DNA from: Promethearchaeota archaeon
GTDB lineage: Archaea; Asgardarchaeota; Lokiarchaeia; Sigynarchaeales; SOKP01
DNA length: 43,960 bases
Assembly: GCA_019058515.1 (NCBI GenBank)
Contig: JAHPYY010000096.1
Location: forward strand, 1 to 43,960
Reading direction: 5' to 3'
A program made the position numbers and the translations under genes. Positions 6,984 through 15,588 of the stretch are shown one piece after another. How positions within the stretch are numbered: position 1 is the stretch's first letter; every line of letters begins with the position of its first letter. The notes beneath the pieces are model-generated. The model saw only the letters and a program-made list of their open reading frames with translations. It was not told the origin of the DNA and did no database searches.

Positions 6984-8261
6984 ATGACGTTAAGATCTAA
7001 GGACTTTGACTCACAAGGAGAAAATTTTGAGTCCGAAACTTCAAGCGAATATCACAATCCTACCGGATTGACGAAAGAACAAATTCTTTATAAAAATATT
7101 AACAAAATTGCAAAAGAATGCGTCGAAATCGAGAAGATTAAACGAGATTTTGTAGATATAATTATTGAGAATTTTAAAGAACTAGACTTCTCAGAACTTT
7201 TACGATATCCGAAGTTCTTGATTAAAGAAGCATCTTTAAAAATTACTGTTTCTGATTCTAATTTGAGAGGATTAAATGTTGTAAGCGTCGATGGAAGTTC
7301 AGTGGTGAAAAATTTCCTAAATGTTGATTTTTCGTTTCTTAAGGCCATAGCGGTTAAGTATTGTTTTAAGGAGAATTACAATGCACACATTGAATACTTT
7401 CCAGATTTAAGCGGTTTTAACAACTACAAAGTCAAAAGTGAGTTTATGAGCCTTGAAGAAGCTCTTATCGAAAGGAAAATATCAATGGAAATGACATTAA
7501 TGGAAATTAGTTTATTAAACGAGCTGATTAATAAATCTTCCGACATAGATTTGATAATTTTAGACGGATCTGTAGTTGTTACCCCTATAAACCTTCTTTT
7601 TTCGAAAGATTTAGAAATATCTTTGAAATACGACTCCCTATTAAAGGAATATCATAAGCTCTATGAAAATTGTAACGAAAAAAACATAATTTTGATAGGT
7701 TCAATAAAAGACACAAGAACTCGAGCCTTAACCCACTTACTTAGAGATTCGATATCTTACTTAAAACCTTCCCAAATTAAGTTAAGAGACTTCCTTCAAT
7801 GCGATTATCGCAATATATTCAATTACTTTACTGACATGGATTTATTCAATCGAATTCTAAAGTTAAGAGAGAGAAGTTGTATATTTAATTGCAAGCGAGA
7901 AATTGAAAAAATCCGAGATACAGGAGTTAAAAAAGAAATTCCTTATTACTTTCCATACGAATTTTATGCTTTTTACTTGAAAACCAGCAAATATGACACT
8001 CCTTGTAGAATAGAGTTTTATATTAATGAAAAGCACGACATAAAAGAAGCAAGCGATAAGGCTGACTTAATATCAAAGCTTATTCTGCCTATTTCTTGTT
8101 TGAACGATTATTACGGGCTACCTATACCACAGATTGAAGCCCATAAAAGAGCTGTTTTCAATCAAAGTGAGATACAATTGTTATTTAATAATCTTAAAAG
8201 AAAATTAAATCTTCATGGTATTCACCTTATAGAAAAACGCCGAAATCGACGCCCATTTTAA
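6984..8261 (+). CDS. nurA: NurA-domain nuclease
   Basis: This 425-residue protein matches NurA, the archaeal 5'-3' nuclease that works with the HerA ATPase and Mre11-Rad50 in DNA end resection. Motif I VSVDGSS has the metal-binding Asp at about 103. A Glu-rich helix follows (about 160-175). The second metal motif IILDGSVV has Asp at about 194, then IGSIKDTRTRAL with a basic pair near 242. The typical C-terminal block PIPQIEAHKRA comes last. The N-terminus (1-35) is polar and likely disordered. HerA, Rad50 and Mre11, often adjacent in archaea, are absent here. The gene ends one base before the convergent hemK gene. Confidence 0.8.
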   Translation: MTLRSKDFDSQGENFESETSSEYHNPTGLTKEQILYKNINKIAKECVEIEKIKRDFVDIIIENFKELDFSELLRYPKFLIKEASLKITVSDSNLRGLNVVSVDGSSVVKNFLNVDFSFLKAIAVKYCFKENYNAHIEYFPDLSGFNNYKVKSEFMSLEEALIERKISMEMTLMEISLLNELINKSSDIDLIILDGSVVVTPINLLFSKDLEISLKYDSLLKEYHKLYENCNEKNIILIGSIKDTRTRALTHLLRDSISYLKPSQIKLRDFLQCDYRNIFNYFTDMDLFNRILKLRERSCIFNCKREIEKIRDTGVKKEIPYYFPYEFYAFYLKTSKYDTPCRIEFYINEKHDIKEASDKADLISKLILPISCLNDYYGLPIPQIEAHKRAVFNQSEIQLLFNNLKRKLNLHGIHLIEKRRNRRPF

Positions 8262-8262
8262 G

Positions 8263-8931
8263 TTAGCCTAGTGTTAAGCGATTGAGGAAGATAGACTCAA
8301 AAAAAATATGGACTTCTTTGACTATTTCTCGTTTAAATCTTGAGTTTGACACCAATTTGTTCAATAAATCGTCGTTCGTTAAGCTGGAGCTTATAAAGTA
8401 GAGCAAACCTTTTACTTTGGAATTGATAAAATCTTTCGCAGCTTCTAAAAAATTTGAAATTATCTCCAAACCTGTTGAACCGCCGTTCCAGCTTAAATCA
8501 CGCTTTACAGGCTGGTTGATTGATTTGATTGAAGGCAAGTATGGGGGATTAAACAAGATTATTTCGAAACTTTTTTCATAATGGTTAGGAAATGATTTGA
8601 ACAAATTGGATTGAACAAATTGGATTTTTGTTTCTTTATTGTTCAACAAAGCGTTTAGCCTCGCACAACGCAGAGCTTCTGAGGAGATATCAGAAGCTAG
8701 AATATGAGGATTGAATTTCTTTATGCTAGAGTGGATTAATTCAAAAAAAATTGCGATAATCCCTGAACCTGTACCGATGTCAACAATATTAGTTATAGAA
8801 TCTAAATCCAATCCATCAAAAGATTCGGATGTGACTCGATCACGAAAATAATCAATAATTAAATACGAATCGTCCGAAGGTGAATAGATATCTTTAGAAA
8901 CATATTGGATTATTGGATCAGGTATGTTCAT
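8263..8931 (-). CDS. hemK: archaeal HemK/Mtq2-type N5-glutamine methyltransferase
   Basis: This 222-residue class I methyltransferase has the SAM motif DIGTGSGIIAIFF at about 51-63 and the diagnostic NPPY at 128-131, which holds the glutamine (or other amide/amino) substrate. Archaeal HemK lacks the long N-terminal domain of bacterial PrmC, as here. It is expected to methylate the GGQ glutamine of release factor aRF1, with a Trm112-like partner encoded elsewhere. It is the last gene of the dim1/ksgA cluster, only 7 bp after it. This order (rpoF, DUF655, ksgA, hemK) is conserved in many archaea and supports the assignment. Confidence 0.9.
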   Translation of the reverse strand: MNIPDPIIQYVSKDIYSPSDDSYLIIDYFRDRVTSESFDGLDLDSITNIVDIGTGSGIIAIFFELIHSSIKKFNPHILASDISSEALRCARLNALLNNKETKIQFVQSNLFKSFPNHYEKSFEIILFNPPYLPSIKSINQPVKRDLSWNGGSTGLEIISNFLEAAKDFINSKVKGLLYFISSSLTNDDLLNKLVSNSRFKREIVKEVHIFFESIFLNRLTLG

Positions 8932-8938
8932 AACAAGA

Positions 8939-9790
8939 TTACTTCTCGAATATCTTATTGTATATCATTTTACAGGTTGCAAGGAAATCTGAGATTTCCA
9001 AATCCTTAAGTCTGACTTTATCGAGAAACCTATTCTTAATTTCAATCTCGAACGTATCAATATCTTGAAAAGTATAATTTTCTTTTTTTAAATATAATTT
9101 GATTGCATTAACAATATTTTTATTTTTATAAGGGAATACGCCTCCTAAAAAATTAAGGAAAAATTGTCTTTGTTCCTCAGAAAGAAGGAAATCAGGCAGG
9201 TTTTGATTTGGCTCCAGTTTTATAAGCGAAATCTCTATTTTTGGTTGAGGGTAAAAACAATCTGACCTCATTTGTTTTCGAAAGACAGGCTTCATGAATG
9301 TGTTCACTGAAATTGATATGCGGGAAAGTTTTTTGTAATTAGAATAATCAAATATGCGATCTGCAATCATAGTTTCAGTTGTTATTACCCCTATTGGTGG
9401 ATTTTCGTTGTAAAATAGTTTTTCAAAAAGAGGACCTGTGATAGTATATGGAATGTTTGCAATTACCTTGTTAAAGGGAGGAATTTCAACCTTCAAAGCA
9501 TCTCCAGTAATTAATTCAAAGTTTTTAGCGGTGGCGAATTTGATTCTTAAGAAAGAAGATAACCTTTTATCTAATTCTATTGCGATTACTTTCTTAGCTT
9601 GCTGTATTAATTTTTCAGTGATAAAGCCAAATCCCGGCCCAACTTCCAATACTACATCCGAATCCTGAATATTTCCTTGGTTTAAAAAAAGTTGTAGAAT
9701 GTGATTACACACTAAGAAGTTCTGACCTAACTTCTTACTTGGGTAAAAGTTGAGCGAATTAAATAATGCTTTTAATTCATTTACGCTCAT
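8939..9790 (-). CDS. ksgA: Dim1/KsgA 16S rRNA adenine dimethyltransferase
   Basis: This 283-residue protein dimethylates two adjacent adenines in the 3' helix 45 of 16S rRNA during small-subunit maturation. It shows GQNFLV at 22-27, the SAM site EVGPGFGFITEKL at 49-61, IELDKRL, and the catalytic NIPYTITGP at 112-120 (N-x-P-Y). The C-terminal helical domain is the usual size. It sits 5 bp after DUF655 and 7 bp before hemK, so the three are surely co-transcribed. Confidence 0.96.
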   Translation of the reverse strand: MSVNELKALFNSLNFYPSKKLGQNFLVCNHILQLFLNQGNIQDSDVVLEVGPGFGFITEKLIQQAKKVIAIELDKRLSSFLRIKFATAKNFELITGDALKVEIPPFNKVIANIPYTITGPLFEKLFYNENPPIGVITTETMIADRIFDYSNYKKLSRISISVNTFMKPVFRKQMRSDCFYPQPKIEISLIKLEPNQNLPDFLLSEEQRQFFLNFLGGVFPYKNKNIVNAIKLYLKKENYTFQDIDTFEIEIKNRFLDKVRLKDLEISDFLATCKMIYNKIFEK

Positions 9791-9795
9791 TATAT

Positions 9796-10446
9796 TTATT
9801 CATATTTCTTTGTTTTAGAGAACAAATAGTATTTAATTCCCTCTCTTTGTAGCTCTTTTATAATGCGCGATGCTATTACCTTTTCAGGAGAAGAAATACT
9901 AGTTCTTTCAGCAATATCTTGAAAACTGGAGAATTTTTCTTTTTCTCTTGCCTTTATTATTTCCCACATGTGCTTTTGTCCAATTCCAGGCAACAATTTC
10001 AGTGCGTGGAGTCTTGGCGTTATGGATGTGGAATTATTAAAAAAGTTTAGAAATATTTCCTCGTAGTTATATACTTCGGACTCTAAAATGGGTTCAATAA
10101 GCGCCTTAGAAGTAGCAGTGAGGTCGTCGTAGTCTAATTTATTCAGGACTTCTCCTAATTTATTTTGTTTCAGAAATTTTTCGTACAGATTTTTTTCTTG
10201 AACTTTTATATTCGAGTCCTTGTTCAACTTTACATCGTAAAGAACAAAATCGGGAAAAGTCAAAACCTGTGCAATAGGTGATTTTGCCCAACTGGGTTTA
10301 TCATCTTTTTCAGGATATCCGTGCAACAATATATCTAGAATTATTAGTTCTCTTTCTCTTTTTATGAATTGTTTTTTCTTGCGTGGACCCCTTTGAGGGT
10401 ACCTTCTTTTGCCTGAATCCCTTCTGTATCGATCTCTTCTGTCCAT
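9796..10446 (-). CDS. DUF655 family RNA/DNA-binding protein
   Basis: This protein of about 216 residues belongs to DUF655, an archaeal family with a C-terminal helix-hairpin-helix (LKLLPGIGQKHMWEIIKARE). The N-terminus is rich in Arg and Lys (about residues 1-35), suggesting nucleic-acid binding. A TTG three codons upstream (10455) is also possible; ATG at 10446 is preferred. Its function is unknown, but its fixed place between rpoF and ksgA across archaea points to translation or ribosome assembly. It is separated from rpoF by about 170 bp of AT-rich sequence that may hold a promoter. Confidence 0.9.
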   Translation of the reverse strand: MDRRDRYRRDSGKRRYPQRGPRKKKQFIKRERELIILDILLHGYPEKDDKPSWAKSPIAQVLTFPDFVLYDVKLNKDSNIKVQEKNLYEKFLKQNKLGEVLNKLDYDDLTATSKALIEPILESEVYNYEEIFLNFFNNSTSITPRLHALKLLPGIGQKHMWEIIKAREKEKFSSFQDIAERTSISSPEKVIASRIIKELQREGIKYYLFSKTKKYE

Positions 10447-10624
10447 ATACACCAATTAATTTGATTTTTCCTTTTCCGATTACCATAAGTAATTTAATTC
10501 ATAGACAAAAATAGGATATCGTTAGAACCTTGTTCACTAAATCTTAAAATAACGAGTCAATATAAATTCTTCGTTGTTAGAATTTTATTTAGAACCCTCT
10601 CATCAACTAAATAAAAAAGCGATC

Positions 10625-10990
10625 CTAAGATGACACGATTTCCTCGAGTTGATAAATGATTTCCGATAATTGGTCGTCTTTTAACGATTTTCCAACTTGA
10701 CTTTTTTCCAAAATTGTTTTTAATTCTAAAATGGTTTTCGGAAATATATTTATGATGTTAATTACAATTTGCTCTTCTAAATTGTATTTTTCCTCAAGAA
10801 GCTTTTTTACCTTTTGGGCTTCAACATCCGTCATACGTGCATATTTGTTGACATAACTGTACGTGATCTCTTGGAAGTGTGACATGCCCTCCTCGGCATC
10901 GATGTCTTCTATCGCTTTTTTCACATACTCCATTATCTTTTTAACTTCGGGGATAGAAACGGTTTTTTCATCTACTTTTCTTCCTGACAT
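10625..10990 (-). CDS. rpoF: RNA polymerase subunit F (Rpo4/Rpb4)
   Basis: This 121-residue protein matches archaeal Rpo4 (RpoF), which pairs with Rpo7 (RpoE) in the stalk of RNA polymerase. The N-terminal strand (KTVSIPEVKKIM) is followed by the HRDC-like helical domain, with QKVKKLLEEKYNLEEQIVINIINIFPKTILELKTI covering the L-x-x-E...A/V-x-x-I-x-N-I-x-P pattern (only short parts are diagnostic). It follows L21e by 14 bp, the classical archaeal arrangement, so transcription and translation components share one mRNA. Confidence 0.92.
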   Translation of the reverse strand: MSGRKVDEKTVSIPEVKKIMEYVKKAIEDIDAEEGMSHFQEITYSYVNKYARMTDVEAQKVKKLLEEKYNLEEQIVINIINIFPKTILELKTILEKSQVGKSLKDDQLSEIIYQLEEIVSS

Positions 10991-11004
10991 GGTAAGAATT
11001 TTAC

Positions 11005-11319
11005 TTATTGTGTACTTTTACTTAATCTTAAATGTTCTGTGCCAATAATTAGAGTCTTTCTTGAATTCCCAATTTTAACATCCACAAGATAACATCGACC
11101 TCTTCGCCCATTAATAGTGCCAGTTAAGCCTTGATACCGTCTATGTGGCATTCCTCTTCTATGTACTGAAGGATTAGTTATAATATCCACTTTATCGTTT
11201 GAATTAAAATCAATCAAGAATTTTTCAATAGAACCAAGACCCTTATCTCTGACATTTCTTCGATGGCGCTTCCTAGTCTTATTACGGTATCCCTTATGTA
11301 TCGTAATCTTTATTTTCAC
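11005..11319 (-). CDS. rpl21e: large subunit ribosomal protein L21e
   Basis: This 104-residue protein fits L21e. It has the basic N-terminal KGYRNKTRKRHRRN, the central HRRGMPHRRYQGLTGTI, and a GRRGRCYLVDV strand. The start is GTG at 11319, with an ATG four codons further upstream in another frame that ends at a TGA overlapping this GTG. The first eight residues (MKIKITIH) extend the family's usual start slightly. It leads the L21e-rpoF pair. A TATA-like ataatataac lies about 20-30 bp upstream. Confidence 0.93.
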   Translation of the reverse strand: MKIKITIHKGYRNKTRKRHRRNVRDKGLGSIEKFLIDFNSNDKVDIITNPSVHRRGMPHRRYQGLTGTINGRRGRCYLVDVKIGNSRKTLIIGTEHLRLSKSTQ

Positions 11320-11453
11320 CTAAAGGACATTATATTGTTAAGTAATATCAAGTTTGATAGTATTTTTACTTTACTATTTTGCTTTTTTTTTGATATACCA
11401 ATATATTGTTATTGAGTTTCTTATTTAATCCTTTTAAATGGTTGGTTCCATTT

Positions 11454-12806
11454 TTAACTTAAAATTTCAATGACATCAAGCTCTACGCATTTTAATTGGG
11501 TCCCAAAGAAATCGGATAACGATGGTTTTGTACGACCATTATCTCCAGAGATTAGTTCTTTTACATAAGTTCCTCCTTGACTCACAATTTGAAATTCAAA
11601 TTGTTTATCATTAAGATACTTTCCTAGAATCTCATAAATTTTCTTTTGCCTAACAATATCGGCTCTACGATGAGATACTCGGACGGGAGTTCTTTGTTGA
11701 ATAATTTCTCCGACAAGTTCTGTTTGTAACCTTTGTAAAACTGTTTCAAAAGAAGCGCTTGTTATTTCGTCCATAGATTCACATAAAGCTTTGTAGGATT
11801 TTTTCGTGTTTTCTGCATTTAATTTTAATTCCTTGACCTCGCTTTTGCTACTCTTTCTTAGGTTTGTTATCATTACTTTTCCTATATTAACTTCATTAAC
11901 ATTTCGTTCTAATTCCTTTAATTCAAGTGATCTCCTTTTAGGCATTTTTAGCTCCAGAATAAACGGTCTTCCTTTCCCTAGCATCCTCACATCAATGTCT
12001 TCTCTTCCTGCTCCATGGAACTTGGAGGATCCTGCCTTGGATGCTTGTACAAATAAAGGAGTAATCAGTTCTTCTACACTTGAAGGATATTGTTTGCCTG
12101 TTTGTTGACAATCCTCGCACCCAGCTCCTCTACATTTTCTACAATCCCAATGGGTTTGAGGAATCCCTCTTATTAGTTTCTGATATCTTCCGAAAATAAA
12201 TAACGATTTAAGAAGAAGTTCAATTGTAAAATTACGCAAATCAAGGTGATATACCAATACAAGATCGGGTTTAGCAAATTCAACCTCTCGATTTAGCTTA
12301 TTCTGCAAAATTTTGCCAATTTCTCGGTTAAAATGAGTTTTAAAAGACTCTGCTTCTAAGATGTTAAAGTCTACTTTAATTTTGTCTTCTCTATTTATAA
12401 TATTAGCTTTTACATTGCAACCTACTAAGAAGGACTTAAACTCGTAATCGCTTGTAATTCTAATTCCCTCTTCTACATATCGATCTAAATTGCTAAAAAG
12501 GTTTTCACATAAATAGCAGCTATATTCCGTATTACTTTCTTTGATACTAACTCCTTCTTTTTTTAATACTTCTAAAGCGGGATTAAAATTAGCATTTATA
12601 GCAATATTGTTGAGATTCTTTACCGGAACTTCTTGCTCCCCAGATAAGTATTTCCTGTGGTTTTCCAGCGTCAACGAGAGAAGTAGGGCTTTTCCTCTTT
12701 CTATATTTGTTGTTGATGTTCCAAGTAAAGAGAACAATCTCCCGATACAGTGAGGGCATATCCTATAATTCTCCAATAGCTCTAGTGTTTTTTTAAAAAT
12801 ACTCAT
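11454..12806 (-). CDS. pus10: tRNA pseudouridine synthase Pus10
   Basis: This 450-residue enzyme makes pseudouridine at tRNA positions 54/55 in archaea. The N-terminal zinc module is formed by CPHC at 17-20 and CYLC at 97-100. The catalytic block GAGREDIDVRMLG at 265-277 holds the nucleophilic Asp (D270). The C-terminal RVSHRRADIVRQKK and FVKELISGDNGRTKPSLS-type blocks are typical. An additional cysteine cluster, CRKCRGAGCEDC at 222-233, lies before the catalytic domain, as in other archaeal Pus10. It lies 134 bp upstream of L21e on the same strand, so it may lead the translation cluster or have its own terminator. Confidence 0.94.
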   Translation of the reverse strand: MSIFKKTLELLENYRICPHCIGRLFSLLGTSTTNIERGKALLLSLTLENHRKYLSGEQEVPVKNLNNIAINANFNPALEVLKKEGVSIKESNTEYSCYLCENLFSNLDRYVEEGIRITSDYEFKSFLVGCNVKANIINREDKIKVDFNILEAESFKTHFNREIGKILQNKLNREVEFAKPDLVLVYHLDLRNFTIELLLKSLFIFGRYQKLIRGIPQTHWDCRKCRGAGCEDCQQTGKQYPSSVEELITPLFVQASKAGSSKFHGAGREDIDVRMLGKGRPFILELKMPKRRSLELKELERNVNEVNIGKVMITNLRKSSKSEVKELKLNAENTKKSYKALCESMDEITSASFETVLQRLQTELVGEIIQQRTPVRVSHRRADIVRQKKIYEILGKYLNDKQFEFQIVSQGGTYVKELISGDNGRTKPSLSDFFGTQLKCVELDVIEILS

Positions 12807-12962
12807 CTGTACTATATAATAATTGGATTTAATTTTTCATGTTATTGGTTTTTGACTAATTTGAGGGTAATCTTTAAAAAAATTTTAAAATATGATTTTA
12901 TTTTTCTACCTAATTTTCCATAATTTCGAATAGAGAATAAAACTCTAAGGGTAAGTATTTAT

Positions 12963-13199
12963 ATGGCTAAACAGACTGGCTATGTTAAATGGTTTGATAA
13001 TCGCAAAGGATTCGGATTTATTTCAAGAGAGAACGAGGACGAAGACATTTTCGTTCATTTTTCTAATATTGAAATGGAAGGATTCAAGAAATTAGATCAA
13101 GGCGATTTAGTCGAATTTAATTTGAAAGAGAATTCTGACTATGGAAAAGGACCAGAAGCGCTAAATGTAAAAATTATCATAAAAGATCGGAGATATTAG
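12963..13199 (+). CDS. cold-shock domain protein (CspA-like)
   Basis: This 78-residue single cold-shock domain is an OB fold that binds single-stranded [21 protein letters not shown] carries RNP1 (KGFGFI, about 15-20) and DIFVHF is RNP2 (about 28-33). Such proteins act as RNA chaperones in bacteria. They are patchy in archaea and probably arrived by transfer. The last three codons and the stop lie inside a perfect 10-bp stem. It stands alone between divergent pus10 and convergent cupin genes. Confidence 0.95.
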   Translation: MAKQTGYVKWFDNRKGFGFISRENEDEDIFVHFSNIEMEGFKKLDQGDLVEFNLKENSDYGKGPEALNVKIIIKDRRY

Positions 13200-13212
13200 T
13201 CGAATATCTCCG
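13188..13212 (+). terminator. stem-loop overlapping the csp stop codon
   Basis: cggagatatt (13188-13197) and aatatctccg (13203-13212) form a perfect 10-bp stem with a five-base loop. The left arm encodes the last codons of the cold-shock protein and the first base of the TAG stop. T-rich sequence follows but no immediate run of T. It may be a terminator, a 3'-end stabiliser or an RNA structure bound by the protein itself. Confidence 0.65.
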
Positions 13213-13291
13213 TTAATCACTATATTAAATCGATTTATTCTACTTATTTTTAATTTTTTAGAGGTAAGACTTCTAAAAGCGAATCCTACAT

Positions 13292-13633
13292 CTATAAGTA
13301 AGATATTATGCATATGAAGATAAATGGTTCAGCAAAGTCGTTTAAAAACCCATGAATTTCATGGGGAGGGATAAATAATACATCACCCTCGTGAATAGAG
13401 TCTCCAACACCAGACGGACCTAATAATTTAGCTTTACCTTCCAGTACATAAATATGATGCTCTTCGGGATGCTCATGTAGTCCTATTTCTCCTCCTGGAT
13501 CAATTTTTATGCGCCTTGTGGCAAAATTGATTGCGCCATCCTTATCCGTTATTAACCATCGAATTGTTGTTTGCTTGGAATCTGCTATTGTCACTACTTC
13601 TTCTTTGACATCCTTGTAATTTTTTACAATCAT
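13292..13633 (-). CDS. small cupin-fold protein
   Basis: This 113-residue single-domain cupin has motif 1 GEIGLHEHPEEHHIYVLEG (about 49-67), with a His-His-Glu-His-type metal site. Motif 2 GDVLFIPPHEIHGFLN (about 85-100) carries the second His. Small cupins of this type include isomerases, dioxygenases and binding proteins, so no substrate can be named. The gene is isolated: convergent with csp and 95 bp from the Roadblock gene on the same strand. Confidence 0.88.
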   Translation of the reverse strand: MIVKNYKDVKEEVVTIADSKQTTIRWLITDKDGAINFATRRIKIDPGGEIGLHEHPEEHHIYVLEGKAKLLGPSGVGDSIHEGDVLFIPPHEIHGFLNDFAEPFIFICIISYL

Positions 13634-13728
13634 ATTTTAAGGGTTTTCTGAATTAGTTTACCTTGATATATTTTAGAAAATTGTATATAATCTTCAATAA
13701 ATTTTGAATCTGAGATTGATGAGAACAG

Positions 13729-14673
13729 TCAATCCTTTTCTTCATCCCAACCTAGATCTTTTAAAACAGAATCAAGAGCTTCAGATTCTTCCTTTAAAAT
13801 AAAGTTAGTATCATATTCTGAAGCATCCACTTGTCCCGCAAAATCCGGTGGTTCTAATTCCTCGAAGGATGGGAGTTCATCGGGAGATTGGGATGATACT
13901 GGTTGAGTAGGAGTAGCTGTCGTAGGGGAAGATTCTTCTTCCATCTCCATTGGAGTATAATCATCGAGGGGTATGGGAGGGACTTCATCCGAGTACACCA
14001 TAAATTCCCTCTTTGGAGAAACGGGTTTCTTAGGTAATCCTACTGCTGGAGCTGATGGAGTGACTGTTGCACCTACCGCTTTAGGTATTCCAACGATATT
14101 ATTTGGAGCCCTTACTTCTAAATCCTCAAAGACCTCTTCTTCTTGTTCCCATTCGTCGAGAAATCCGAGAAGATCGTTAAGAGCTGCTTTATCTTGTTCT
14201 ACGGAGGGTTTTATGATCTTTGTTTCTTCTTGTACTGCTTTTTTGCTTCTCTGAGACTTATCTAAAGATAATGCCATCTTAGTTTCTGTATCCCCAGAGA
14301 TCATGCGATTAAGTTGAAATGTTAACTCCCTCATGTATCCTAAATAATAACCAATTCTCAGAACTGAACTTAATCCGCCAAAAATAATGTACTCGTCGTT
14401 AATAGCCATCAAAATAGAATAACCTGCGGAGTTATGAAGTAAAATTTCACGTAATCCTCCGTGATGCGTCGCATCGCTTAATCTCAAGCCTAGATCAATA
14501 AGAGCGGTCGAAGAAGCGGATATTGTATCGGCGTCCAGTTCAGAGGATACCGCCGAAGCTACTTTCAATCCTACGCGAGATAACACCGCTAAATTCTTGA
14601 GATCTGTATTTTCTTCTTCTTCTTTTAGGATATGCATCAATTTTTGACGGATATCTTCGGAGATTTCAGACAT
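13729..14673 (-). CDS. Roadblock/LC7 protein with long acidic Pro-rich tail
   Basis: This 314-residue protein has an N-terminal Roadblock/LC7 domain (about 10-125: a helix, then LAVLSRVGLKVASAVS, a long helix, and strands SILMAINDEYIIFGGL). The rest, about 190 residues, is disordered-looking, rich in Pro, Glu, Ser and Thr, and ends in an acidic helical stretch LDSVLKDLGWDEEKD. Roadblock domains bind small GTPases of the Rag, MglA and Rab type and are plentiful in Asgard archaea. The tail could recruit partners through short motifs. It has a good SD (aaggat) before the ATG. Two small GTPases are in the window but not adjacent. Confidence 0.85.
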   Translation of the reverse strand: MSEISEDIRQKLMHILKEEEENTDLKNLAVLSRVGLKVASAVSSELDADTISASSTALIDLGLRLSDATHHGGLREILLHNSAGYSILMAINDEYIIFGGLSSVLRIGYYLGYMRELTFQLNRMISGDTETKMALSLDKSQRSKKAVQEETKIIKPSVEQDKAALNDLLGFLDEWEQEEEVFEDLEVRAPNNIVGIPKAVGATVTPSAPAVGLPKKPVSPKREFMVYSDEVPPIPLDDYTPMEMEEESSPTTATPTQPVSSQSPDELPSFEELEPPDFAGQVDASEYDTNFILKEESEALDSVLKDLGWDEEKD

Positions 14674-14746
14674 ATTTTAAGATCCTTCTTTTTAAATTGG
14701 GATATTATATTTAAAATCAGAGTTTCTACATTAATATATTTTTGTT

Positions 14747-15466
14747 TCACTTAATAAATTTTAACAAATCTAGTTGAGATTTAGGTTGGTGGACGATTTT
14801 TTCGAAACTATGACCAGTAAGTTCTGTTATTACACCTTCTATATGTTTTAGCACTTGTCCGGGCCTCAAATCGTTTGTGTTTACTATTCTGACCTTTTGT
14901 TTTTCATTTTTGGAAAATAGAAATTGGTTGTAATAGGAGAGAATGGTCAATAAATAGTTATTTTCGTATTCGTTCCATGTACTTCTCTCTTTTTCTAACG
15001 ATCCTCTCTGTACTATTCGTTTTAATATGTTCTCGGGTTTGGCCGTTAGGTATATTATGAAATCTTCGCGCCACTTCACTGAATTATACATGTCTAATAT
15101 GAGATTATAATCTTTTTCTTTTAAGTTCAAGCTTTTTGAGTAAATTAGCACACAAAGAGGGGTGCGATCTAATATGATTATTCTTCCGTTGTACCTGTTA
15201 TCGTAATTCCAAACATTTTTATTTCTACGTATTAATTGCTGAAGGAAATGAATTTCGCTTCTAAACGCCGTTTGTTTATCAGAAGAGCCAAATGGAAATG
15301 GCGGGTTTTTGATGTATCGCTCGCGAAAAAACTTAAACTTGTAATCTTCGCCCGTTTTCCTCCTCAGTAGTCTGAAAATAGTGCTCTTTCCAACACCGTG
15401 CGCACCAGCAATCGAAATTACTACATTCTCCTTTCTTCCTTTGTTTCTATATACTTTTTTGCCCAA
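14747..15466 (-). CDS. deoxynucleoside-kinase/thymidylate-kinase-like P-loop protein
   Basis: This 239-residue P-loop kinase-like protein has a Walker A GAHGVGKST at 21-29, FRERY near 50, and DRTPLCVLIYS, corresponding to the D/E-R-S motif of dNK/TMPK enzymes. A LID-like stretch IVQRGSLEKERSTWNEYE with basic residues follows. It probably phosphorylates a nucleoside or nucleotide; which one cannot be said. The start is TTG at 15466 with GGAG (15475-15478) eight bases upstream. It lies 73 bp upstream of the Roadblock gene on the same strand. Confidence 0.7.
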   Translation of the reverse strand: MGKKVYRNKGRKENVVISIAGAHGVGKSTIFRLLRRKTGEDYKFKFFRERYIKNPPFPFGSSDKQTAFRSEIHFLQQLIRRNKNVWNYDNRYNGRIIILDRTPLCVLIYSKSLNLKEKDYNLILDMYNSVKWREDFIIYLTAKPENILKRIVQRGSLEKERSTWNEYENNYLLTILSYYNQFLFSKNEKQKVRIVNTNDLRPGQVLKHIEGVITELTGHSFEKIVHQPKSQLDLLKFIK

Positions 15467-15588
15467 TTTATAAGCTCCTAGGGTAGATAAGTATCGCGTT
15501 AAAAATAAGCGAAGATCTTGTATTATAGCGCTAGGAGGTAGGTAATTTTTCAGAATTTTTAAAAATAGTTATTAAACTATTGAGCATA

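Noticed and set aside
15467..15588. Inverted repeat CTCCTAG...CTAGGAG as structured RNA upstream of the kinase-like gene
   Set aside because: Only seven base pairs about 50 bases apart, and the left arm is explained by the Shine-Dalgarno of the TTG start.
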